The position numbers and the translations under genes were made by a program. Below, in pieces: positions 37,952 to 49,598 of a stretch of 64,000 nt of DNA. Under the pieces are notes generated by a model that had not been told where the DNA came from, did no database searches, and was given only the letters and a program-made list of their open reading frames with translations. Source of the DNA: Methylophilus sp. TWE2 (GTDB lineage: Bacteria; Pseudomonadota; Gammaproteobacteria; Burkholderiales; Methylophilaceae); contig NZ_CP012020.1 in NCBI RefSeq assembly GCF_001183865.1, positions 682,001 through 746,000 of the forward strand, read 5' to 3'. How positions within the stretch are numbered: position 1 is the first letter of the stretch; every line of letters starts with the position of its first letter.

Positions 37952-38266
37952 ATGTACGCAGTGATTAAAACAGGTGGCAAACAGTACAAAGTAGCCGCTG
38001 GTGACAAGGTAAAAGTTGAGAAATTGACTGGCGACGTGGGCTCTACAGTGGTGATCGACAAAGTGTTGTTGATTGCTGACGGTGAGACAACCACAGTTGG
38101 TGCACCTTTGGTAGCTGGTGCGAAAGTGAACGCCACTGTGGTATCACATGGCCGTGGCGACAAAGTGATGATTTTCAAAATGCGTCGTCGTAAGCACTAT
38201 CGCAAGACACAAGGTCATCGTCAGAGCTACACAGAAATTCAAATCGACACTATTTCAGCAAAATAA
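37952..38266 (+). CDS. rplU: Large ribosomal subunit protein L21
   Basis: A 104-residue ribosomal protein with the standard start [14 protein letters not shown] and the [14 protein letters not shown] motif that contacts 23S rRNA. Followed by rpmA after 47 bases and then by obgE, the usual rplU-rpmA-obgE order. Confidence 0.98.
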   Translation: MYAVIKTGGKQYKVAAGDKVKVEKLTGDVGSTVVIDKVLLIADGETTTVGAPLVAGAKVNATVVSHGRGDKVMIFKMRRRKHYRKTQGHRQSYTEIQIDTISAK

Positions 38267-38313
38267 GCACGTTCTGCTTGAGTAGAGCAGATTGCTAGAA
38301 TAAGGAATCAAAC

Positions 38314-38571
38314 ATGGCACACAAAAAAGCAGGCGGTAGTTCACGTAACGGTCGCGACTCACAAGCCAAACGCCTGGGCGTTAAAGCTTTCGGTGAAACA
38401 GTTGTTAACGCTGGCAGCATCATCGTACGTCAGCGCGGTACAAAAATGCACGCTGGCGAGAACGTTGGCATGGGCAAAGACCACACGCTGTATGCACTGG
38501 TAGAAGGCAAAGTTAAATTTGCTGTTAAAGGTGCTTTAAAGCGCCATACCGTGAGCATTGAAGCGGTCTAA
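38314..38571 (+). CDS. rpmA: Large ribosomal subunit protein L27
   Basis: An 85-residue protein near the peptidyl-transferase centre, with the typical [15 protein letters not shown] start (no N-terminal extension to be cleaved) and [20 protein letters not shown]. Ends with a strong terminator at 38586. Confidence 0.98.
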   Translation: MAHKKAGGSSRNGRDSQAKRLGVKAFGETVVNAGSIIVRQRGTKMHAGENVGMGKDHTLYALVEGKVKFAVKGALKRHTVSIEAV

Positions 38572-38585
38572 TCGCACTTTTATGA

Positions 38586-38615
38586 AAAAAGCCCTGTCGC
38601 TTGACGGGGCTTTTT
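38586..38615 (+). terminator. Rho-independent terminator after rpmA
   Basis: Stem AAAAAGCCCTGTC (38586-38598) pairs with GACGGGGCTTTTT (38603-38615), with one G-T pair and a T-run. Confidence 0.9.
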
Positions 38616-38745
38616 ACTTTATAGTTCACGCATCAGAAAAATTCGCGTACGACGGTAGCTTGCTTGTTTTTGCGCGCAGTGACGCAGACAGTACAAATCA
38701 GCACGGCAAGGAATGAGCACAAAAAACATGCGAGATTACGAGTAA

Positions 38746-39810
<1,065 letters not shown>

Positions 39811-39852
39811 TCATTATAAAAACGCATTCATTTTAAGAATTTCTTGGCAGGT

Positions 39853-40974
39853 ATGAGTGTTTCTTTAATTCAAGGCAGCAAAACCCTGATTGTCAAAGTC
39901 GGCTCCAGTCTGGTGACCAATGATGGTCAGGGACTGGATAAAACTGCCATTGCTGCCTGGGCTGAGCAAATCAGTGCCCTGGTGAAACAGGGACGGCAAA
40001 TCGTGCTTGTCTCCAGTGGTGCGGTAGCTGAAGGCATGCAGCGCTTAGGCTGGAAAAAGCGCCCTGTCGAGATCAATGAGCTACAAGCGGCGGCGGCTGT
40101 TGGTCAAATGGGGCTGGTGCAAATGTATGAGCAATGTTTTGCCCAGCATGGCTTGCACACTGCCCAATTACTGCTGACGCATGAGGATCTGGCTGACCGC
40201 AAACGCTACCTGAATGCACGCACAACATTACGTACCTTGCTTGACCTGAAGGTCATCCCAATCATTAATGAAAACGATACTGTGGTCACTGAGGAAATCC
40301 GCTTTGGTGACAACGACACCCTGGGGGCGCTGGTCGCAAACCTGATTGAGGCGGACGCGCTGATTATCTTGACCGATCAGCAAGGATTGTATTCCGCCGA
40401 TCCACGCAAAAATCCTGACGCCTTATTTGTGAATTTTGAAACAGCCGGTAATCCTGAGCTGGAAGCCATGGCTGGTGGTGCTGGTAGTGCTGTTGGTACC
40501 GGCGGTATGCTGACCAAGATTCTCGCGGCCAAGCGTGCTGCGAACAGTGGTGCGCATACGGTGATAGCTTCTGGTCGTGAACCCAATGTACTGGCTCGCC
40601 TGAGTCAGGGCGAAGCCATTGGCACGCACCTAAAAGCGGGCAAAATGAAAACACTGGCTAAAAAACAATGGCTGGCTGATCATTTGCGTGTAGGTGGCAA
40701 ATTGGTGCTTGATGATGGTGCGGTCAATGTGCTCACCAAGGATGGCAAGAGTTTGCTGCCAATTGGCGTGGTTGACGTCCTGGGTCAGTTTGAGCGTGGC
40801 GACGTGGTGGCGTGCGTCGATGCGCAGGGTAAAGAGTGGGCGCGTGGCATTATCAATTACAATGCCAACGAGGTGCGACGCATCAAGCGTAAACCAAGTA
40901 GTGAGATTGAGCAGACGCTGGGTTACGTAGAAGAAAAAGAATTGATTCACAGGGACAATCTTGTGTTGCTTTAG
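39853..40974 (+). CDS. proB: Glutamate 5-kinase
   Basis: First step of proline synthesis, phosphorylating glutamate. An amino-acid kinase domain (about 1-265; [32 protein letters not shown]) is followed by a PUA domain (about 280-373). TTG 39844 opens the frame; ATG 39853 is the normal start. The last bases of the gene form a 14-bp hairpin with the first copy of a downstream tandem repeat that begins inside the stop codon. Confidence 0.96.
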   Translation: MSVSLIQGSKTLIVKVGSSLVTNDGQGLDKTAIAAWAEQISALVKQGRQIVLVSSGAVAEGMQRLGWKKRPVEINELQAAAAVGQMGLVQMYEQCFAQHGLHTAQLLLTHEDLADRKRYLNARTTLRTLLDLKVIPIINENDTVVTEEIRFGDNDTLGALVANLIEADALIILTDQQGLYSADPRKNPDALFVNFETAGNPELEAMAGGAGSAVGTGGMLTKILAAKRAANSGAHTVIASGREPNVLARLSQGEAIGTHLKAGKMKTLAKKQWLADHLRVGGKLVLDDGAVNVLTKDGKSLLPIGVVDVLGQFERGDVVACVDAQGKEWARGIINYNANEVRRIKRKPSSEIEQTLGYVEEKELIHRDNLVLL

Positions 40975-40987
40975 CAACGCAAGATTG
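40956..40987 (+). other. Hairpin spanning the proB stop codon
   Basis: CAATCTTGTGTTGC (40956-40969) pairs with GCAACGCAAGATTG (40974-40987) with one mismatch. The 4-base loop TTTA holds the first two bases of the TAG stop. The right arm is the start of tandem repeat copy 1; copy 2 has the exact complement of the left arm. Confidence 0.55.
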
Positions 40988-41204
40988 CGGCGTAGGCTAA
41001 CTTGCAAAGCAAGTTAAGCGCAGAGGCCGAAGCCACAATCGGCACAAGAAGCAACACAAGATTGCGGCGTAGGCTAACTTGCGAAGCAAGTTAAGTGAAG
41101 TGGCGGAAGCCACAATCGGCACAAGAAGCAACGCAAGATTGCGGCGTAGGCTAACTTGCGAAGCAAGTTAAGCGAAGTGGCGGAAGCCACAATCGGCATA
41201 AGAA
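40974..41204 (+). repeat. Three tandem copies of a 77-bp structured repeat
   Basis: Copies begin at 40974, 41051 and 41128 and are nearly identical (a few substitutions). Each unit holds a hairpin AACTTGC-GAA-GCAAGTT, a second hairpin around GTGGC-GGAA-GCCAC (weaker in copy 1), and an outer stem GATTG/CAATC, so it can fold as a three-way junction. The array lies between proB and purE. The unit length is not a multiple of three and no gene runs through it. Confidence 0.88.
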
Positions 41205-41261
41205 GCCGACGCATGAATGCCCTGTTGTTTAGGCAGACAAATTCAATAAAAAGGCAATAGT

Positions 41262-41756
41262 ATGAGTAAACCTTTGGTGGCTATTATTATGGGATCGGAC
41301 AGTGACTGGCCGGTGATGAAAAATGCCGCGCAAATGCTGGCAGATTTTGGTATTGCCTACGAAGCGCGTGTGGTCTCTGCTCACCGTACACCTGACCTGA
41401 TGTTCCAATTTGCAGAGTCTGCTGCCAGCAATGGCTTTCAGGTGATTATCGCTGGTGCCGGTGGTGCAGCGCATTTGCCTGGCATGGTAGCGGCAAAAAC
41501 CACATTGCCTGTGTTGGGCGTGCCTGTGCCTTCCAAACATCTGCAAGGGCAGGATTCCCTGTTATCTATTGTGCAAATGCCTAAAGGTATTCCGGTGGCG
41601 ACGTTTGCAATTGGAGATGCCGGTGCCGCTAACGCTGGCTTGTTTGCAGTTGCCATGTTGGCAAATCAGGACCAGTCGCTGGCTGACAAGTTGGTTGCCT
41701 TCCGTAAGAAGCAGGCCGAAAAAGTACACGCAATGGAGTTGAGCGAAAAACCATGA
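41262..41756 (+). CDS. purE: N5-carboxyaminoimidazole ribonucleotide mutase PurE
   Basis: Purine synthesis: converts N5-CAIR to CAIR. The 164 residues begin with the class I PurE motif [12 protein letters not shown] and have [18 protein letters not shown] and [11 protein letters not shown]. The ATG of purK overlaps the stop (ATGA), so the two subunits are translationally coupled. Confidence 0.98.
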   Translation: MSKPLVAIIMGSDSDWPVMKNAAQMLADFGIAYEARVVSAHRTPDLMFQFAESAASNGFQVIIAGAGGAAHLPGMVAAKTTLPVLGVPVPSKHLQGQDSLLSIVQMPKGIPVATFAIGDAGAANAGLFAVAMLANQDQSLADKLVAFRKKQAEKVHAMELSEKP

Positions 41757-42901
41757 CAACCACTGTGATTCAACCTCCTGCCATGTTGGGCATGTTGGGC
41801 GGCGGCCAGCTGGGTCGCTTTTTTGTGATTGCAGCTCATGAGATGGGCTATAAGGTGACCGTGCTGGATCCTGACAAAAATAGTCCGGCGGGCATGATTG
41901 CCGATGTACATTTGTGTGCTGCCTACGATGACGCCTCTGCTTTAAAAACAATGGCAGAAACCTGTCAGGCGATTTCTACCGAATTTGAAAATGTGCCCGC
42001 AGAAACGCTGGCAACCTTGGCAAAATCCACGGTCGTTCATCCGAGTGCCGATGCCGTCGCCATTGCGCAGCACAGAGTCAAAGAAAAAACCTTCTTCAAG
42101 GAAGCCGGTTTGCCGGTTGGACCATTTGTGCCGGTCACTGCTGAGAGTGACTTGCCAGCGGATGGCGACATGTATCCGGCCGTGCTTAAAGTGGCACGAT
42201 TCGGTTATGACGGCAAAGGCCAGGCGCGCGTTGCCAACCGTGAGCAGGCGGTGGCTGCATTCCAGGGATTCAAGCAGGAAGTCTGCGTGCTGGAAAAGAT
42301 GCTGCCCTTAGACTTGGAAGTCTCAGTCGTGTTGGCGCGGGATGTGCATGGCAATATCGCCGCGTTTCCCACGGCAGAGAACAGCCATTTGAATGGTATT
42401 CTCGATATCAGCATCGCCCCTGCACGCTGTTCTGAAGTAATCAAGGCCAATGCGCAGGAGCTGGCTAAAAAGCTGGCAACCAAGCTGAATTATGTGGGTG
42501 TGCTGGGGGTGGAGTTCTTTGTGGTGGGTAACCAGTTGCTGGTCAACGAAATCGCGCCGCGCCCGCATAACTCAGGCCATTACACCATTGATGCCTGTGT
42601 GACCAACCAGTTTGAACAACAGGTGCGTGTGATTACCGGTCAGGCGTTAGGTAGCCCGCGTTTGCATAGTCATGCGGTGATGGTGAATATCCTGGGTGAT
42701 AGCTGGTTGTATAGTGGCAAGCAAGTTGAGCCAGCGTGGGATAAGGCTTTTGCACATGGTGATCTGAAAATGCACTTATATGGCAAACATGAGCCACGCA
42801 AAGGCCGCAAGATGGGTCACTTCACCGTGATTGGTGAAGATATGCAGGCGGTATTGAATGCCGCCAAGGTTGCACGTAGTGAGTTACATATTGGCGAATA
42901 A
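41753..42901 (+). CDS. purK: N5-carboxyaminoimidazole ribonucleotide synthetase PurK
   Basis: ATP-grasp enzyme that makes N5-CAIR from AIR, bicarbonate and ATP. The 382 residues show [19 protein letters not shown] at the N-terminus, the ATP-grasp core, and the [18 protein letters not shown] motif. Pairs with PurE, overlapping its stop by four bases. A terminator follows. Confidence 0.98.
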   Translation: MTTTVIQPPAMLGMLGGGQLGRFFVIAAHEMGYKVTVLDPDKNSPAGMIADVHLCAAYDDASALKTMAETCQAISTEFENVPAETLATLAKSTVVHPSADAVAIAQHRVKEKTFFKEAGLPVGPFVPVTAESDLPADGDMYPAVLKVARFGYDGKGQARVANREQAVAAFQGFKQEVCVLEKMLPLDLEVSVVLARDVHGNIAAFPTAENSHLNGILDISIAPARCSEVIKANAQELAKKLATKLNYVGVLGVEFFVVGNQLLVNEIAPRPHNSGHYTIDACVTNQFEQQVRVITGQALGSPRLHSHAVMVNILGDSWLYSGKQVEPAWDKAFAHGDLKMHLYGKHEPRKGRKMGHFTVIGEDMQAVLNAAKVARSELHIGE

Positions 42902-42914
42902 CATGCTCAAGATA

Positions 42915-42942
42915 AAAAAGCCCGGTCATCCGGGCTTTTTTA
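42915..42942 (+). terminator. Rho-independent terminator after purK
   Basis: Perfect stem AAAAAGCCCGG / CCGGGCTTTTT (42915-42925, 42930-42940) around TCAT, with a T-run. Confidence 0.92.
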
Positions 42943-42958
42943 TTGGTAGACATGCATC

Positions 42959-43420
42959 CTAGAGATTAGCTTGTACCTGGCTTCTAAATTCCAGTGGCGA
43001 GGCTATCTGGTCAAACGTTTCTTTGGTGCCGCCAGTACCTGTGACAATGATGGTGCCATACCCTAATATTCTTCCCATAATGCTTTGATTCACACCAATC
43101 CCTTCTACTTTTGTTAGCAGTACTTCAAGAGAGTGGCGTTGAATAAAGCCAATCTTAATGAGTACCCGTTTGTTGGTAATGGCAAACTCTGAAGTTTTGT
43201 AGCGGATGAAGCTATTGATCCCGGAAATCAGCGCAAACAATAACGCCAGCAGGCTGATGGCCAATAATAACTGGCTGCCTTCTGTTTGTTTAAAACTGAA
43301 AGCGCAGGTGATCAGGCTAAGGAGCAAGTAAAGAATGGTATTCAGAAAAATGATCCAGTGCATGTTTGCACGGTAAATAATCACTTCATTGGTCAGCAGG
43401 TTTTTTTCGATAAAACTCAA
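42959..43420 (-). CDS. PH-domain membrane protein (YdbS/bPH2-like)
   Basis: A 153-residue protein if translation starts at TTG 43420, which has GGAGG seven bases upstream; the frame is open to 43576 but that extension would run back toward the rpsT terminator. It has two membrane helices (about 20-65) and a C-terminal bacterial PH domain (about 70-150; FAITNKRVLIKIGFIQRHSL). Function unknown, probably membrane-associated. Confidence 0.8.
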   Translation of the reverse strand: MSFIEKNLLTNEVIIYRANMHWIIFLNTILYLLLSLITCAFSFKQTEGSQLLLAISLLALLFALISGINSFIRYKTSEFAITNKRVLIKIGFIQRHSLEVLLTKVEGIGVNQSIMGRILGYGTIIVTGTGGTKETFDQIASPLEFRSQVQANL

Positions 43421-43543
43421 AGTAATGCCTCCAGATTCGCTATGCGTTTTGATCTGGCTTGAAACAAGCGTTAGAGGATGGTAGCAGTAAGATTCAATTC
43501 TACAAAGGGGGCTGCTGGGTAGGCACCGGTACGAAATAAAAAA

Positions 43544-43567
43544 GCCGGACATGCGTCCGGCCTTTTT
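43544..43567 (-). terminator. Rho-independent terminator after rpsT
   Basis: GCCGGAC (43544-43550) pairs with GTCCGGC (43555-43561), flanked by A- and T-runs; on the minus strand it follows the rpsT stop at 43588. Confidence 0.85.
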
Positions 43568-43587
43568 AGTATGCACCCCTACTGAAA

Positions 43588-43989
43588 TTATTCAGCAGCT
43601 TTTTTCGCGCGAGGCTTGGCAGCAGCTTTTTTGGCTGGAGCAGCTTCGGCTTTGGCAGCAGCTTTTTTCGGAGCTGCTTTAGGGGCAGCTGCTTTTTTCA
43701 CAGAAGCCAAAGTCACAGGTGCGTCACCGGACAATGCTTTAATAGCAGCAGTCAAACGGCTCTTATGACGTGCAGCTTTGTTTTTGTGAATGATTTTTTT
43801 GTCAGCGATGCGGTCAATCACGCTCACGTTTTCCTGGTAAGAAGCCACAGCAGCAGCCTTGTCACCAGTTTGAATTGCTTTGATTACTTTTTTAATCGCA
43901 GTACGCAAAGTAGAACGCAACGCAGCATTGTGCGCATTTACTTTGACGGATTGGCGCGCGCGTTTGCGTGCTTGTGCGGTATTTGCCAT
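43588..43989 (-). CDS. rpsT: Small ribosomal subunit protein S20 with an Ala/Lys-rich tail
   Basis: S20 binds 16S rRNA early in 30S assembly. The first 88 or so residues match normal S20 ([36 protein letters not shown]). The product is 133 residues, about 45 longer than usual, because of a C-terminal tail built from Ala, Lys and Pro ([20 protein letters not shown]). Divergent from murJ. Confidence 0.96.
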   Translation of the reverse strand: MANTAQARKRARQSVKVNAHNAALRSTLRTAIKKVIKAIQTGDKAAAVASYQENVSVIDRIADKKIIHKNKAARHKSRLTAAIKALSGDAPVTLASVKKAAAPKAAPKKAAAKAEAAPAKKAAAKPRAKKAAE

Positions 43990-44194
43990 ATACGTTTATC
44001 CTGTCACTTTCAAAAGGGGTGTAATACGAAACCGTGCATCATACTGTTTTTGCTTTGTTTTTGCAAGATTAAAAACGCAATTCGTCGATTGATTGTGGCT
44101 GCATGTTAAAATCGGCCAACTTTTTAATCTGCTGGCACCGACAGTCGTTGGCAAGCAGTCAAAAACAACGCAAGGCGCATATTTTCCATCATTT

Positions 44195-45739
44195 ATGAAT
44201 TTGCTCAAAGCACTGGCTACCGTAGGTGGCATGACGTTTATCTCGCGCTTGCTGGGATTTGTCCGTGACACACTGATTGCGCGTATTTTTGGCGCGGGCA
44301 TGGCGACCGATGCTTTTTTTGTCGCGTTTAAAATCCCAAACCTGTTGCGCCGTATTTCCGGTGAGGGCGCTTTCAGCCAAGCCTTTGTGCCTATTCTTTC
44401 CGAGTACCGTAAACAGCGCACGCCAGAGGCTACCAAGGCGTTGATCAACCATGTCTCCAGTTTGCTAGGTTTATTTCTGGTGGCGATTACCATTGTTGGC
44501 ATGCTGGCAGCGCCACTTATCGTACGTTTGACTTCACCAGGTTTTGTGCATGACCCGGCCAAATTTGCGCTGACGACCGAGCTACTGCGTATTACCTTTC
44601 CTTATATTCTGTTTATTTCACTGGTTTCCATGGCCGGTGGTGTGCTCAATGCGTTCAGCAAGTTTCAGGTGCCGGCGTTTACGCCCGTCTGGCTTAATCT
44701 GAGTTTTATCACGGCTGCCTTGTTTATCGCGCCATATTTTAATAACTCCGTGTACGTGTTGGCTTGGGCGGTGTTTGTCGGTGGCATTATTCAGTTGCTG
44801 TATCAGTTGCCATATCTGCAAGAAATCGGCATGTTGCCGCGTTATGAACTCAATTTGCAGGATGAAGGCGTGCGCCGAATTCTCAAATTGATGGGGCCCG
44901 CCATTTTCGGTGTGTCGGTGGCACAAATTTCCATCGTGTTGAATAATATTTTTGCCTCATTTATGCCGACGGGAAGTGTGTCCTGGTTGTATTACGCTGA
45001 CCGCCTGATGGAGTTCCCGACCGGCGTGCTGGGGGTAGCCCTGGGCACCATCCTGTTGCCCAGTTTATCCAAGGCGCATGTAGACAAATCCAGTGCCGAG
45101 TTTTCCCAACTGCTGGATTGGGGCTTGCGCCTGACCTTTATGCTGGCGATTCCTGCAGCTGTGGCCATGGCCGTACTCTCCAAACCTTTGGTCGCAAGCC
45201 TGTTTTATTACGGTAAGTTCACTGCTGTGGATGTGGCACAAACCGAGCGCGCGCTGATTGCCTACAGCCTGAGCTTGCTGGGTTTGATTATGGTAAAGGT
45301 GCTGGCACCAGGCTTTTATGCCCGCCAGAATGTGAAAACACCGGTCAAAATTGCGATTTTCACTTTGATAGTGACGCAGTTGATGAACATCTGTTTTCTG
45401 ATGTTCACATCATTACAGCATGCCGGATTAGCGCTCGCCGTTGGTTTAGGCGCTTGCATCAACGCGATATTGTTATGGGTCACCTTGCAGAGAACTGGCG
45501 CTTTCCAGCCGCAAGCAGGATGGGTAGTATTCCTCATAAAGCTATTGATTGCAGTGACGGTGATGGCGCTGGTGTTATATGCAGCTGCTACCTGGTCGGG
45601 TGACTGGCTGGCAATGCCAACTTTGAACCGCATGCTGCATCTGGCAGGTATTGTTTTGCTGGGGATGACCGTGTATTTTGCCTCGTTGGCACTGTTAGGT
45701 TTCAGGCCTAGGGACTTTATGAAACGGGTGGCTAAATAA
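44195..45739 (+). CDS. murJ: Lipid II flippase MurJ
   Basis: Flips the peptidoglycan precursor lipid II across the inner membrane. A polytopic MATE/MOP-superfamily protein of 514 residues with about 14 helices, starting MNLLKALATVGGMTFISRLLGF and with DTLIARIFGAG and KIPNLLRRISGEGAFSQAF, which are MurJ hallmarks. The frame is open from 44093, but ATG 44195 gives the usual start. The stop TAA overlaps the ribF start. Confidence 0.96.
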   Translation: MNLLKALATVGGMTFISRLLGFVRDTLIARIFGAGMATDAFFVAFKIPNLLRRISGEGAFSQAFVPILSEYRKQRTPEATKALINHVSSLLGLFLVAITIVGMLAAPLIVRLTSPGFVHDPAKFALTTELLRITFPYILFISLVSMAGGVLNAFSKFQVPAFTPVWLNLSFITAALFIAPYFNNSVYVLAWAVFVGGIIQLLYQLPYLQEIGMLPRYELNLQDEGVRRILKLMGPAIFGVSVAQISIVLNNIFASFMPTGSVSWLYYADRLMEFPTGVLGVALGTILLPSLSKAHVDKSSAEFSQLLDWGLRLTFMLAIPAAVAMAVLSKPLVASLFYYGKFTAVDVAQTERALIAYSLSLLGLIMVKVLAPGFYARQNVKTPVKIAIFTLIVTQLMNICFLMFTSLQHAGLALAVGLGACINAILLWVTLQRTGAFQPQAGWVVFLIKLLIAVTVMALVLYAAATWSGDWLAMPTLNRMLHLAGIVLLGMTVYFASLALLGFRPRDFMKRVAK

Positions 45740-46638
45740 TGGTCATGCAGATATTTCGGCATTTCCCAGACACATCAACACCGCAAGCAATTGCCATCGG
45801 CAATTTTGATGGCATGCATCTTGGTCACCAGGCCTTGTTACGTCAACTGATTGCCTTTACGCAAACTTATAAAATTACCCCCGCAGTGATGACGTTTGAG
45901 CCGCATCCACGCGAATTTTTTATGCCGCAGAATGCCCCGGCGCGATTGGCTTCCATGCGTGAAAAGCTGGAATATTTTGCCGAGTGTGGCGTGCATCATG
46001 TCTACGTGCAGCGCTTTAACCAGGCGTTTGCGGCACAAAGCCCGGCCACGTTTATGCAAGTGCTGCGGGATCGGCTCAATGCCAATGTAGTCATGGTGGG
46101 TGAGGATTTTTGCTTTGGCGCCAAGCGGGCGGGGTCGGTGCAAACCCTGATTGAGAACGGTTTTAATGTCATCCCCTTACCCGAAGTGCAGCTGCATGGC
46201 GAGCGTGTTTCAAGCACGCTGGTACGTAATGCGCTGGCTGCGGGCGACTTGGTCAAAGCCCAAACCTTACTCGGGCGCCCTTATAGCATTAGCGGTAAAG
46301 TGGTACATGGTGCCAAACTTGGCCGCCAGCTTGGCTTTCCCACCGCTAATGTTCATATGCGCCACGAGCGGCCTGCACTGACAGGGGTTTATGCGGTAAA
46401 ATTGAACAATTTACCGGCGGTTGCCAATTTGGGTAACCGGCCGACGCTCGAAGGCATCCCCAAACTTAAGCTTGAAGTACATGTGTTTGATTTTAATGGT
46501 GATCTTTATGATCAGCATGTACATGTGCAGTTTTTTCATAAATTGCGAGACGAACAAAAGTTTGCCGGATTGGACGCATTGAAAGCGCAAATTGCGCTGG
46601 ATGCCTTGCAGGCGAAACAATATTTTAGCCACGGATAA
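45739..46638 (+). CDS. ribF: Bifunctional riboflavin kinase/FAD synthetase
   Basis: Makes FMN and then FAD from riboflavin. The 299 residues have the adenylyltransferase domain with GNFDGMHLGHQ and a C-terminal flavokinase domain with GRQLGFPTANV. ATG 45739 overlaps the murJ stop, and a second ATG lies at 45745. The order murJ-ribF-ileS-lspA is common in betaproteobacteria. Confidence 0.96.
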   Translation: MVMQIFRHFPDTSTPQAIAIGNFDGMHLGHQALLRQLIAFTQTYKITPAVMTFEPHPREFFMPQNAPARLASMREKLEYFAECGVHHVYVQRFNQAFAAQSPATFMQVLRDRLNANVVMVGEDFCFGAKRAGSVQTLIENGFNVIPLPEVQLHGERVSSTLVRNALAAGDLVKAQTLLGRPYSISGKVVHGAKLGRQLGFPTANVHMRHERPALTGVYAVKLNNLPAVANLGNRPTLEGIPKLKLEVHVFDFNGDLYDQHVHVQFFHKLRDEQKFAGLDALKAQIALDALQAKQYFSHG

Positions 46639-46649
46639 ATGCTGAACCT

Positions 46650-46678
46650 AAATCGGCTGAGTCTGTGGCTGATTTTTT
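46650..46678 (+). terminator. Possible weak terminator or attenuator between ribF and ileS
   Basis: AAATCGGC (46650-46657) pairs with GCTGATTT (46668-46675) with one G-U pair, followed by TTT. It lies just ahead of the ileS start, so full termination seems unlikely. Confidence 0.35.
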
Positions 46679-46688
46679 GGATATTTAA

Positions 46689-49598
46689 ATGACTGACCAA
46701 ACAAAAGATTCAAAATACAAACTGAATTTACCTGAAACCAGCTTCCCCATGCGTGGTGACCTTTCCAAGCGTGAACCCGCCTGGTTGAAAAGCTGGCAAG
46801 AACGCAAGGTATACGAGCGTATCCGCGCCAAGCGCAAAGGCGCTCCCTCATTTATTCTGCACGATGGCCCACCCTATGCCAACGGTGATATTCACATCGG
46901 TCACGCCGTCAATAAAATCCTGAAAGACATCATCATCAAGGCCAAAACCATGAGCGGTTTTGACGCGCCTTATGTGCCAGGCTGGGATTGCCACGGTCTG
47001 CCGATTGAGCTGGTGGTGGAAAAGAATCACGGTAAGAATATAGACCCGGCCAAGTTCCGCGAACTGTGCCGTGCCTACGCCGCCGAGCAGGTGGAAAAAC
47101 AGAAAAAAGACTTTATCCGTCTGGGGGTGTTGGGTGATTGGGACAATCCTTACCTGACGATGGCATTTAACACCGAGGCCGATATCATGCGCGCTCTGGG
47201 TGAGATCTACCAGAATGGCTATCTGTACCAGGGTTCCAAGCCCGTACACTGGTGCGTGGACTGTGGCTCTGCGTTAGCTGAGGCTGAGGTGGAATATGAG
47301 GATGTCAATTCACCTGCTATTGATGTCGGGTTCAAGGTAGTAGATAACGCTCTTTTAGCCAAAGCATTTGGTTTAGATAAAGTAGAAGGTGATGTCTATG
47401 CCGTAATTTGGACAACAACCCCTTGGACTCTGCCTGCAAACCAAGCTGTGAGCGTGAACGCAGAGCTTGATTACGCTCTTATAAGAACGGAGCGTGGAAG
47501 TTTGATTTTGGCCAACGACATATTGATGCAGTCCGCATATATTCGTGGAGAGAATACCGGAAGCCCACTTGAATTAATGCGCAGATATGGAGTAGAAGCT
47601 GGTCCTGCTGATATTTTTGGTTTGGTTAAAGGCGCAGCATTAAAAAATATTCTGCTTCAACATCCATTCGATAACCGCCAGGTGCCTGTGATCACTGGTG
47701 ACCATGTCACGACTGATGCCGGTACTGGTCTGGTGCATACGGCCGCAGCGCACGGTAACGATGACTGGCTGGTGATGCGCGCTAATTTCCCGAATGAGAA
47801 ACCACGCGTACTGATTGGTGGCGATGGCAAATTTTTCACCAGTGAACTGGTTGAGTTTGCCGAGATTCGTGGCCTGAGCCGTCAGGATGCCAATAAAGTG
47901 ATCCTGGCTAAGTTGCAGGAAAACGGCGTGCTGTTTGCCTCTGCACGTTTAAACCATAGCTTCCCGCATTGCTGGCGCCACAAAACGCCGCTCATGCAAT
48001 TGGCGACGCATCAGTGGTTTATCGGCATGAATTCCGTCGGTAAAGATGGCAAAGCATTACGCGAACATGCTAATACCGCGGTAGATGCCACACAGTTCTT
48101 CCCGAGCTGGGGCCGTGCACGCCTGGAAGCCATGATCAAAAACCGCCCGGACTGGTGTGTGTCACGCCAGCGTAACTGGGGCGTACCTATGCCATTCTTT
48201 GTGCATAAGGAAACTGGCGAGCCGCACCCTGAGACGATGCGCTTGCTGGAAGCCGTATGTAAACAGGTAGAGCAACAGGGCATAGAGGCCTGGTTTAGTC
48301 TGGATGGCGATGCTTTCCTCGCGCAACATGCGTCTGAAAATGCAGCACAGTATAAAAAAGTGACGGATACGCTGGACGTGTGGTTTGACTCCGGAGCCAC
48401 GCATTATGCGGTGGTGCGTTCTGCCCATCATCCAAGTTTGTCCGCAGCGGCCAACGTGCGCGAAGCGGCGCATCAACCTGTAGCTGACTTGTACCTCGAA
48501 GGCTCAGACCAGCACCGTGGCTGGTTCCAGTCCAGCTTGCTGACCGGTTGTGCTATCGATGGCAACGCGCCTTACAAGGCGCTGCTCACCCATGGTTTTG
48601 TGGTGGACGGTGCTGGCCATAAAATGAGTAAATCCAAAGGCAACGTGGTGGCGCCGCAAAAGGTGATGGATACTTACGGCGCCGATATTCTGCGTTTGTG
48701 GGTGGCTTCGACGGATTACTCCGGCGAGTTGACGATCAGTGACGAAATCTTGAAACGTGTGGCTGACGGCTACCGCCGTATCCGTAATACACTGCGTTTC
48801 CTGTTATCTAATCTGGCTGATTTTGATGCCAGCAAAGATCTGCTACCAGTTGATCAGTGGCTGGAAATTGACCGTTATGCGCTACACCTGACGCAGCAAT
48901 TGCAAACCGGCATTCTGGCAGATTACGAAAAATACGAGTTCCACTTGGCGGTGCAGAAGTTTGTGAGTTTTTGCTCTGAAGACTTGGGTGGTTTCTACCT
49001 CGATATTCTCAAAGACCGCCTGTATACCAGCGGTGAGACGTCTCATGCACGCCGTGCGGCACAGAGCGCATTGCATCACATCACACATGCCATGATGCGT
49101 TTGATGGCGCCGATTTTAAGCTTCACTGCCGATGAAATCTGGCAGACCTTAGGTCTTGATAAGGTCGCGACCGTGTTTGAAGAAGACTGGTATGGACTGC
49201 CTGCGCACGACTTGAGCGACACGCAATTACAACACTGGCAAACCATTATTGCCTTGCGAGCACAAGCGGCCAAAGAAATCGAAGTGTTGCGTGGTGAAGG
49301 CAAAGTAGGCTCTTCTCTACAAGCAGAATTGGAGTTTCATGTTGCACCAGAAACTTTTGAAGCGTTAAGCAGCCTGCAGGATGATCTGCGCTTTGTGATG
49401 ATCACTTCCAGCGCGACAACGTACAAAGTGGCAGATGCCTCTGCGCAGAAAATTCTCGTAAAACCGAGTACACATCAAAAATGCGACCGTTGCTGGCATT
49501 ACCGTGCCGATGTAGGCATTGATGCCGCGCATCCGACCATTTGTGGCCGTTGCGTCAGCAATCTGTTTGGCAAAGGTGAAGTGCGCAAATATGCGTAA
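46689..49598 (+). CDS. ileS: Isoleucyl-tRNA synthetase
   Basis: Charges tRNA-Ile. The 969 residues have class I motifs HIGH ([10 protein letters not shown]) and KMSKS, the CP1 editing domain with [15 protein letters not shown], and a C-terminal zinc finger ([12 protein letters not shown]). Residues about 200-332 (47290-47690) use a visibly different codon set (more GGA, AGA, TTA, GCT) than the rest, suggesting a recombined patch over the editing domain. lspA overlaps its 3' end. Confidence 0.97.
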   Translation: MTDQTKDSKYKLNLPETSFPMRGDLSKREPAWLKSWQERKVYERIRAKRKGAPSFILHDGPPYANGDIHIGHAVNKILKDIIIKAKTMSGFDAPYVPGWDCHGLPIELVVEKNHGKNIDPAKFRELCRAYAAEQVEKQKKDFIRLGVLGDWDNPYLTMAFNTEADIMRALGEIYQNGYLYQGSKPVHWCVDCGSALAEAEVEYEDVNSPAIDVGFKVVDNALLAKAFGLDKVEGDVYAVIWTTTPWTLPANQAVSVNAELDYALIRTERGSLILANDILMQSAYIRGENTGSPLELMRRYGVEAGPADIFGLVKGAALKNILLQHPFDNRQVPVITGDHVTTDAGTGLVHTAAAHGNDDWLVMRANFPNEKPRVLIGGDGKFFTSELVEFAEIRGLSRQDANKVILAKLQENGVLFASARLNHSFPHCWRHKTPLMQLATHQWFIGMNSVGKDGKALREHANTAVDATQFFPSWGRARLEAMIKNRPDWCVSRQRNWGVPMPFFVHKETGEPHPETMRLLEAVCKQVEQQGIEAWFSLDGDAFLAQHASENAAQYKKVTDTLDVWFDSGATHYAVVRSAHHPSLSAAANVREAAHQPVADLYLEGSDQHRGWFQSSLLTGCAIDGNAPYKALLTHGFVVDGAGHKMSKSKGNVVAPQKVMDTYGADILRLWVASTDYSGELTISDEILKRVADGYRRIRNTLRFLLSNLADFDASKDLLPVDQWLEIDRYALHLTQQLQTGILADYEKYEFHLAVQKFVSFCSEDLGGFYLDILKDRLYTSGETSHARRAAQSALHHITHAMMRLMAPILSFTADEIWQTLGLDKVATVFEEDWYGLPAHDLSDTQLQHWQTIIALRAQAAKEIEVLRGEGKVGSSLQAELEFHVAPETFEALSSLQDDLRFVMITSSATTYKVADASAQKILVKPSTHQKCDRCWHYRADVGIDAAHPTICGRCVSNLFGKGEVRKYA

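Noticed and set aside
40974..41204. CRISPR array
   Set aside because: The three 77-bp units are contiguous with no unique spacers between them, so this is a tandem repeat and not a CRISPR.
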